Made by a program: the position numbers and the translations under genes. Shown in pieces: positions 7,255-11,604 of a stretch of 11,604 nucleotides of DNA. Source of the stretch: Symbiobacteriaceae bacterium (GTDB lineage Bacteria > Bacillota_E > Symbiobacteriia > Symbiobacteriales > Symbiobacteriaceae); contig DAHVXO010000075.1 of the NCBI GenBank assembly GCA_027356675.1, positions 1 to 11,604 on the forward strand, read 5' to 3'. The notes under the pieces were generated by a model. That model saw only the letters and a list, made by a program, of their open reading frames with translations, was not told the DNA's origin and ran no database searches. Numbering within the stretch: position 1 is the stretch's first letter; each line of letters starts with the position of its first letter.

Positions 7255-7643
7255 CCGAAGCATTCTTGCGCATTCGGATGTCGATGCATGACGCCCACTA
7301 CGGCGGCAACCTCGTAGACGGGGCACGGGTCTTGGGGCTGTTCGGCGATGCTGCCACTGAACTGCTGATTCGGGGCGATGGCGATGAGGGGCTGTTCGTC
7401 GCCTATGATTCCATCGAGTTCAAGGCCCCGGTTTACGCCGGGGATTACCTGGAAGTGAGGGCTCGCATCACGCGCGTTGGAAACACCTCGCGTGCTATGG
7501 CCTTCGAGGCCTACAAAGTAATTGCGGCCGACCCCACGCTGCAGCAGCCGTCGCGGGCCGTGGTCCTTGACCAGCCCCTGCTCGTCACGCGGGCCACTGG
7601 CACGTGCGTCGTTCCCAAAGCGTTTCAGCGGCCGGCGCAATAG
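7251..7643 (+). CDS. kal: 3-aminobutyryl-CoA ammonia-lyase
   Basis: A 130-aa hotdog-fold enzyme of lysine fermentation. It removes ammonia from L-3-aminobutyryl-CoA to give crotonyl-CoA, which can be reduced to butyryl-CoA. The chain matches the family closely from end to end: [20 protein letters not shown] near the start, [19 protein letters not shown], the APVYAGD turn, RVGNTSR, and the terminal ATGTCVVPK. Its length is normal. AAGGAGG (7237-7243) lies 7 nt before ATG 7251, and the start overlaps the spo0F stop, implying translational coupling. kce follows after 30 nt, the partner that makes its substrate. The usual companions for the earlier steps (kamA, kamD, kamE, kdd) are not in this window. 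Confidence 0.9.
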   Translation: MTEAFLRIRMSMHDAHYGGNLVDGARVLGLFGDAATELLIRGDGDEGLFVAYDSIEFKAPVYAGDYLEVRARITRVGNTSRAMAFEAYKVIAADPTLQQPSRAVVLDQPLLVTRATGTCVVPKAFQRPAQ

Positions 7644-7673
7644 CCTGGTGCTGGAGCGAAGGAGGTTTCACCT

Positions 7674-8495
7674 ATGGAGAAATTGGTCATCACAGTTGCG
7701 GCGGTGGGGGCTGAAGTCACCAAGGCGCATAACCCGCATCTCCCGGTTACGCCTGAGGAGATCGCGTTGGACGCGGCTCGTTGTCGGCAGGCCGGGGCAG
7801 CCATGGTCCATGTGCATGGCCGTCTGCCGGATGGAACACCAACCCAATCGGCGGATGTGTACGCAGAGATCATCAAGCAAGTTCGGGCGCGCTCGGACAT
7901 CATCATCCAAACGTCGACCGGCGGCGCGGTGGGCATGACGGCCGACGAGCGGCTGCAGCCGGTGCGGCTCAAGCCGGAGATGGCCTCGCTGACGACTGGG
8001 ACGGTCAACTTTGGACGCGATGTCTTTCTCAACCCACCCGAGTTGATTGAGCACTTCGCTCGCACCATGGTGGAGAGCGGCGTCGTGCCAGAGATCGAAG
8101 CGTTCGACGTCGGGCACATCGCCAACGCACTGGCGCTCGTGAAGCAGGGGCTGTTGACCCTGCCGCTCCACTTCGATTTCGTCATGGGTGTCCCTGGCGG
8201 GGTCGCACCCACCGTCCGGCACCTGCTGCACATGGCGGAGTCGCTTCCCGAGGGGTGCACCTGGTCGGTGGCCGGCATCGGGCGGGCCCAGCTCCCGCTT
8301 GCAACCGTGGCGATTGTGATGGGCGGGCACGTGCGGGTGGGCTTGGAGGACAACCTCTTCTACACCAAGGGCGTGCCCGCGACCAACGAGATGCTGGTGG
8401 CACGGGTCGTGCGGATTGCCACCGAGCTCGGCCGTGAGGTGGCAAGTCCGGCCGAGGCAAGGAGGATATTGCGAATCCCTGAGCGAAACCACTAG
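7674..8495 (+). CDS. kce: 3-keto-5-aminohexanoate cleavage enzyme (BKACE family)
   Basis: A 273-aa zinc-dependent beta-keto acid cleavage enzyme. The reference reaction is 3-keto-5-aminohexanoate plus acetyl-CoA giving 3-aminobutyryl-CoA and acetoacetate. Visible signatures are Glu14 in the GAEVTKAHNPHLPVTPEEI start, the metal pair His46/His48 (VHVHGR), STGG (81-84), VNFG (111-114) and GLEDN with Glu225 (223-227), all placed as in characterised Kce. One difference is that the metal-site motif reads HVHGRLPDG where most relatives have H-x-H-V-R-D. The BKACE family includes enzymes for other beta-keto acids, but kal directly upstream argues for the lysine pathway. AAGGAGG (7659-7665) lies 8 nt before the ATG. 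The next gene starts 48 nt after the stop with no terminator between. Confidence 0.9.
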   Translation: MEKLVITVAAVGAEVTKAHNPHLPVTPEEIALDAARCRQAGAAMVHVHGRLPDGTPTQSADVYAEIIKQVRARSDIIIQTSTGGAVGMTADERLQPVRLKPEMASLTTGTVNFGRDVFLNPPELIEHFARTMVESGVVPEIEAFDVGHIANALALVKQGLLTLPLHFDFVMGVPGGVAPTVRHLLHMAESLPEGCTWSVAGIGRAQLPLATVAIVMGGHVRVGLEDNLFYTKGVPATNEMLVARVVRIATELGREVASPAEARRILRIPERNH

Positions 8496-8543
8496 TTTAG
8501 TTGCCACCGGCGAGAATGTAGAAGCGACCGGAGTGGAGGGGGG

Positions 8544-9191
8544 GTGGCCAACGTGATCGTGTCGGCCAGTACGACCTTTGCCATCCGTTGTCCACGGTGC
8601 GGCAAGCTCGAACTCGCCCCCGTCTCGCGCTTTGCGTTTGGCAAGGGACGTTCCGTCAAGGTCGCATGTTCGTGCGGGGGCCACACGCTCACTACCGGCA
8701 CCAAGCGCGGACAGGTCTTCCTCCAGGTCCCCTGCTATCTGTGTGATGGCCTCCACTTTCTCTACTACTCACCCAAGCAATTCTGGAACGCCAAACTTGA
8801 AGAGGTCTCCTGTGTGGAGACCAGCTTGCAGCTTGGCGTCTTCGGTTCGCTCCCGGAAGTGGAGCAGTACGCCCGTCCCGGTGGCGGCGAACTGGAGCGC
8901 CTCTTGGAGGACTCCGCCTTCGACGACTACTTTGACCATCGTGAGGTCATGTACCAGATGCTCGCCCGGATTCACACCCTGGCTGCGGAAGGGAATGTGA
9001 CCTGTGCGTGCGGGAATCATAAGCTGGCGATTGATATTTACCCTGACCGATTGGACCTTACGTGCGGAGACTGCGGGCGGCACAAGTCGGTTTCGGCCCG
9101 CAGCGATGCGGACCTGGCCGAGTTGGAACGCACGGCCCGGATTGAAGTGGGCGGGGACTCGCCTGGCCGCCGCAAGGGCCACAAAAAGTGA
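8544..9191 (+). CDS. Cysteine-rich, probably zinc-binding protein of unknown function
   Basis: I do not recognise a named family. The 215-aa protein has five closely spaced cysteine pairs: C16-x2-C19 (CPRCG), C42-x-C44 (CSCGG), C64-x2-C67 (CYLC), C154-x-C156 (CACG) and C174-x2-C177 (CGDCG), plus a lone C90. They fall into an N-terminal group (16-67) and a C-terminal group (154-177), separated by an acidic helical section, about 105-150, containing ELERLLEDSAFDDYF. The groups look like rubredoxin or zinc-ribbon knuckles. There is no signal peptide or membrane segment, so it is probably cytoplasmic; the tail is basic (GRRKGHKK). GTG 8544 follows a G-rich ribosome site (GGAGG at 8535-8539); GTG 8553 in the same frame is an alternative. 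It is the last gene of the run, followed directly by a terminator. It could bind nucleic acid or act as a metal-dependent partner of a neighbour; both are guesses. Confidence 0.8.
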   Translation: MANVIVSASTTFAIRCPRCGKLELAPVSRFAFGKGRSVKVACSCGGHTLTTGTKRGQVFLQVPCYLCDGLHFLYYSPKQFWNAKLEEVSCVETSLQLGVFGSLPEVEQYARPGGGELERLLEDSAFDDYFDHREVMYQMLARIHTLAAEGNVTCACGNHKLAIDIYPDRLDLTCGDCGRHKSVSARSDADLAELERTARIEVGGDSPGRRKGHKK

Positions 9192-9196
9192 CGAAC

Positions 9197-9220
9197 AGGC
9201 CGGTGTACGCCGGCCTTTGT
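9197..9220 (+). terminator. Intrinsic terminator after the Cys-rich gene
   Basis: AGGCCGG (9197-9203) and CCGGCCT (9210-9216) form a perfect 7-bp GC-rich stem with a 6-nt loop, followed by TTGTGCTTTCCTT. It begins 5 nt after the stop codon and marks the end of the operon. Confidence 0.82.
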
Positions 9221-9294
9221 GCTTTCCTTGGCGGTAACCGTATGGTAGTCTTTGTATCGGAAAAAGGTACACTGTCCAGAAAGGATTGATCCAA

Positions 9295-9945
9295 GTGAAG
9301 TTTTTCATCGACACTGCCAACGTGGACGAGATTCGTGAAGTGGCGTCGTGGGGAGTGTTAGATGGGGTCACCACGAACCCTTCGCTCGTGGCGAAGGAAG
9401 GCCGGGATTTCAAGCAGGTGCTGCGCGAAATCCTCGAAATTGTCAACGGGCCCATCAGCGCCGAGGTCGTGAGCCTGTGGGCCGATGAGATGGTCGCCGA
9501 GGCCCGGCAGTACTACGAGATGCACAAGAACGTGGTCATCAAGCTTCCGACCACCGAAGAGGGCCTGAAGGCCTGCGCCAAGTTGAGCGACATGGGCGTT
9601 CGCACCAACCTCACGTTGGTGTTCTCCGCCAATCAGGCGCTCCTTTGCGCTCGGGCCGGTGCCGCCTTCGTCAGCCCGTTCGTCGGACGGCTGGAGGACA
9701 TCAGTGAGGACGGGATTCAGCTGGTCCAGGACATCGCTGAAATCTTCGACATCCACGATATCGAGACGGAAATCATCTCGGCCTCCATCCGTACGCCCAT
9801 GCACGTGACAGATAGCGCCAGGGCTGGAGCGCACATCGCAACCATTCCCTATAAGATTTTCACACAGATGCTCAAACACCCGCTCACCGATGCGGGCATT
9901 GACCGATTCCTGAAGGACTGGGAAGCCGCGAAGGGTAAGGTCTAG
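9295..9945 (+). CDS. fsa: Small transaldolase / fructose-6-phosphate aldolase family protein
   Basis: A 216-aa class I aldolase of the FSA/YwjH type, acting in the non-oxidative pentose phosphate pathway as transaldolase or on fructose 6-phosphate. Family marks are the start [26 protein letters not shown] (24-36), PISAEVVSL (53-61), the Schiff-base Lys83 in [18 protein letters not shown] (104-115), SPFVGRLED (127-135) and ASIRTP (163-168). GTG 9295 is chosen because MKFFIDTAN is the conserved N-terminus and AAAGGA (9280-9285) lies 9 nt before it; TTG 9286 would add three residues. It stands between two terminators and so is probably transcribed alone. Only weak promoter matches are visible: TTGGCG 9228-9233 with TTGTAT 9252-9257, or TACACT 9268-9273. 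Its place between spo0F and glpX mirrors ywjH of B. subtilis. Sequence alone does not separate transaldolase from F6P-aldolase activity. Confidence 0.92.
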   Translation: MKFFIDTANVDEIREVASWGVLDGVTTNPSLVAKEGRDFKQVLREILEIVNGPISAEVVSLWADEMVAEARQYYEMHKNVVIKLPTTEEGLKACAKLSDMGVRTNLTLVFSANQALLCARAGAAFVSPFVGRLEDISEDGIQLVQDIAEIFDIHDIETEIISASIRTPMHVTDSARAGAHIATIPYKIFTQMLKHPLTDAGIDRFLKDWEAAKGKV

Positions 9946-9952
9946 TGGGTCT

Positions 9953-9992
9953 AAGCCGGTGTGGACAAGTCCATACCGGCTTCACTATTTTT
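9953..9992 (+). terminator. Intrinsic terminator after the transaldolase gene
   Basis: AAGCCGGTGTGGAC (9953-9966) pairs with GTCCATACCGGCTT (9969-9982), a stem of up to 14 bp with one G-T pair. It is followed by CACTATTTTTGT, where the T-run is at 9988-9992. It begins 7 nt after the stop codon. Confidence 0.88.
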
Positions 9993-10001
9993 GTAGGTAG
10001 A

Positions 10002-10067
10002 TTGACAATTTCAATTGGATAGGCCCGAAGAATCTATCGCGGAGGCTCCTGTCTTCCACTGTAGAAT
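10002..10067 (+). promoter_or_regulatory. Candidate promoter region of glpX
   Basis: A perfect TTGACA (10002-10007) is present, but no good -10 box stands 16-18 nt downstream. The best -10-like hexamer is TAGAAT (10062-10067), preceded directly by TG, with no matching -35. CAATT-TC-AATTG (10006-10017) is a small palindrome next to the TTGACA. A promoter must lie here, since a terminator precedes and the gene follows, but its exact position is unresolved. Confidence 0.3.
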
Positions 10068-10115
10068 GAGAGTGTGGGAAGATCGCGCCGAGCCACACAT
10101 AGAGGGGGAGCTTGG

Positions 10116-11099
10116 ATGGATCGAGAGTTGGCCCTGGAATTGGTGCGCGTGACTGAGGCGGCTGCTGTGTCAAGTGCACGGTGGATGGGGCGGGGTGACA
10201 AGATCAAAGCCGACCAGTTGGCGGTGGACGCCATGCGGGCGGGGTTTGACGCAGTCCAGATTGATGGCCTCGTCGTGATCGGCGAAGGTGAGATGGATGA
10301 GGCCCCGATGCTCTACATCGGCGAGAAGGTCGGCGCCGGCGGCGTTGCCGTGGACGTGGCTGTTGATCCCCTGGAGGGCACGAATCTGGTGGCCAAGGGT
10401 CTGAACGGCGCCATTGCCGTCGTGGCCGTCGCACCAAGTGGGTGCCTGCTCCACGCCCCGGACATGTACATGCAGAAGATTGCCGTCGGTCCCGACGCCA
10501 AGGGCTGCATCGACATCACGGCCTCCATCTCGGCCAACCTGCGCTGGGTGGCACGGGCCAAGGGCAAGGATGTAAGCGACCTCACCGTGGTGATTCTCGA
10601 TCGGGACCGTCACAAGGGCATCATCCAGGAGTGCCGGGAGGCGGGTGCCCGGATCAAGCTCATCTCCGACGGTGACGTGGCGCCGGCGGTTGCGACAGGC
10701 ATCGGCGACACGGGCGTAGACATGCTACTGGGCACCGGCGGGGCGCCAGAGGGCGTTCTGGCAGCCGCCGCGCTCAAGTGCCTCGGTGGCGACATGCAGG
10801 CCCGGCTGACGCCCGCTGACGAGAAGGAGTTTGAGCGGTGCAAGGCGATGGGACTCGCGGATCCCAACCAGGTGCTCCGATTGGATGACCTGGTGAAGGG
10901 GGACGACATCTTCTTTGCCGCCACGGGCATCACCGATGGCGATTTGCTGCGGGGCGTCCGCTATGTCGGGCACCAACTCGGGAGAACGCACTCGATTGCC
11001 CTGCGCTGCCATACCGGAACGATCCGGTTGATCGAAGCGACTCACCGCCTGGACCGCAAGCCCGGGTGGGTCACCGGCCACCAGGCGAAGGGGATTTGA
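10116..11099 (+). CDS. glpX: Class II fructose-1,6-bisphosphatase
   Basis: A 327-aa GlpX-type fructose-bisphosphatase that hydrolyses fructose 1,6-bisphosphate to fructose 6-phosphate in gluconeogenesis. The metal-binding residues known from E. coli GlpX are all in place: Asp33 ([11 protein letters not shown]), Glu57 ([12 protein letters not shown]), Asp84 and Glu87 (VDPLEGTN), and Glu212 ([14 protein letters not shown]). Length and MGRGDK near residue 24 are typical. ATG 10116 fits the conserved N-terminus ([17 protein letters not shown]) and has AGAGGGGGAG (10101-10110) 5 nt upstream; the frame remains open back to a GTG at 10074 that adds nothing family-like. It follows the transaldolase terminator and precedes an M23 peptidase gene by 66 nt with no clear terminator. 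A gluconeogenic enzyme suits a cell living on amino acids. Confidence 0.95.
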   Translation: MDRELALELVRVTEAAAVSSARWMGRGDKIKADQLAVDAMRAGFDAVQIDGLVVIGEGEMDEAPMLYIGEKVGAGGVAVDVAVDPLEGTNLVAKGLNGAIAVVAVAPSGCLLHAPDMYMQKIAVGPDAKGCIDITASISANLRWVARAKGKDVSDLTVVILDRDRHKGIIQECREAGARIKLISDGDVAPAVATGIGDTGVDMLLGTGGAPEGVLAAAALKCLGGDMQARLTPADEKEFERCKAMGLADPNQVLRLDDLVKGDDIFFAATGITDGDLLRGVRYVGHQLGRTHSIALRCHTGTIRLIEATHRLDRKPGWVTGHQAKGI

Positions 11100-11165
11100 C
11101 CAGCTTGTCATGAGGGGGACCGGCGCCGCATATGCTTCGCCCATGCACCTTTCGGGGGTGGGCAG

Positions 11166-11604
11166 GTGGAGCGGCCGCCGGTCCTTTTGTTTGTCCTGAC
11201 GTTTCTCGGGGTAGGGTTCCTGGCGATGGCTGTGGTGTTGGGCTGGGGGCATGCCGAGCGGGGGCGCCTGCAGGCCGTCCCGCCACCGGTCAGCCCGATT
11301 GCCGCGCCCGCACTGCCAAGTAGCCCCCCACTCATGTACAACTGGCCGGTGTTGGCTCCCATCAGTTCGTATTATGGCCCGCGCTCGGGGCGGATGCACT
11401 CGGGGATCGACCTGGCGGCCAATCAGGGGGACCCGGTCCGGGCGGCCCGGGAGGGCAAGGTCCTGGTGGCCGGCACCCTGCCGGGATACGGGCTTACGGT
11501 TATTCTCACGCACCCGGACGGCTCTCGCACCCTGTACGCGCACAACTCACGGCTGTTGGTGCACTCCGGGCAACTGGTGCATCGGGGCGATCTGCTGGCG
11601 CTGG
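11166..11604 (+). CDS. Membrane-anchored M23-family peptidase (LytM/lysostaphin type), N-terminal part
   Basis: The gene runs off the right edge. GTG 11166 begins a protein with a membrane segment or signal anchor (residues about 5-27, VLLFVLTFLGVGFLAMAVVL), then a Pro/Ala-rich linker (35-56), then an M23 domain from about 58. Visible catalytic features are H78 and D82 in MHSGIDLAA, matching the H-x3-D zinc site of LytM, and H126 in LYAHNS. The final H-x-H motif lies beyond the window. The family cuts peptide cross-links in peptidoglycan; in spore-formers such anchored forms serve growth or engulfment. ATG 11334 in the same frame would remove the anchor. The G-rich stretch GGGGGTGG just before GTG is the probable ribosome site. 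Some M23 proteins have lost activity, and this cannot be judged without the missing end. Confidence 0.87.
   Translation, partial: MERPPVLLFVLTFLGVGFLAMAVVLGWGHAERGRLQAVPPPVSPIAAPALPSSPPLMYNWPVLAPISSYYGPRSGRMHSGIDLAANQGDPVRAAREGKVLVAGTLPGYGLTVILTHPDGSRTLYAHNSRLLVHSGQLVHRGDLLAL

Noticed and set aside
7668..8756. A 362-codon minus-strand open frame opposite kce and the Cys-rich gene
   Set aside because: It is a shadow of kce, spans two well-supported + strand genes, and has low-complexity His/Arg/Pro-rich content typical of antisense frames.
10725..11543. A 272-codon minus-strand open frame opposite glpX and the M23 gene
   Set aside because: It overlaps conserved GlpX and M23 coding sequence on the other strand and has no recognisable domain.

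Overview
The window looks like a chromosomal segment of a high-G+C, Gram-positive, endospore-forming bacterium, most likely a deep-branching Firmicute of the Symbiobacterium type. This is inferred from strong AAGGAGG ribosome sites, S-layer-homology (SLH) proteins, a Spo0F-type stand-alone receiver, and the grouping of spo0F, a small transaldolase and a class II fructose-bisphosphatase, which matches the spo0F-fbaA-ywjH-murA-glpX region of Bacillus subtilis. All intact genes run on the + strand.

Layout: (1) 1-1034 is the 3' part of a divergent FtsH-like AAA/M41 protease. (2) 1035-2133 is a roughly 1.1 kb gap without an intact gene. It holds the C-terminal remnant of a possible restriction-endonuclease-fold protein on the minus strand (1189-1390), an AT-richer patch with long inverted repeats and recurring TGATAAAA motifs (1393-1643), a 14-bp hairpin followed by a terminator-like hairpin (1889-1978), and a possible sigma-H promoter just before the next gene. 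(3) 2134-9191 is a tightly spaced run of six genes: an exported SLH protein, a very large secreted subtilisin-family protease, Spo0F, 3-aminobutyryl-CoA ammonia-lyase (kal), 3-keto-5-aminohexanoate cleavage enzyme (kce) and an uncharacterised cysteine-rich protein. It ends in a clear intrinsic terminator. (4) 9295-9945 is a FSA/YwjH-type transaldolase with its own terminator. (5) 10116-11099 is a GlpX-type fructose-1,6-bisphosphatase. (6) 11166 to the window end is the start of a membrane-anchored M23 peptidase.

In function the run joins cell-surface proteolysis (SLH protein plus S8 protease), amino-acid catabolism (Kce and Kal act in succession in lysine fermentation, giving acetoacetate and crotonyl-CoA) and the sporulation phosphorelay (Spo0F). 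Transaldolase and fructose-bisphosphatase serve sugar-phosphate metabolism and gluconeogenesis, which fits growth on peptides. No wholly new system is evident. The points most worth a second look are the spo0F-kal-kce coupling, the conserved-looking Cys-rich protein of unknown role, and the structured non-coding patch at 1.4-2.0 kb.
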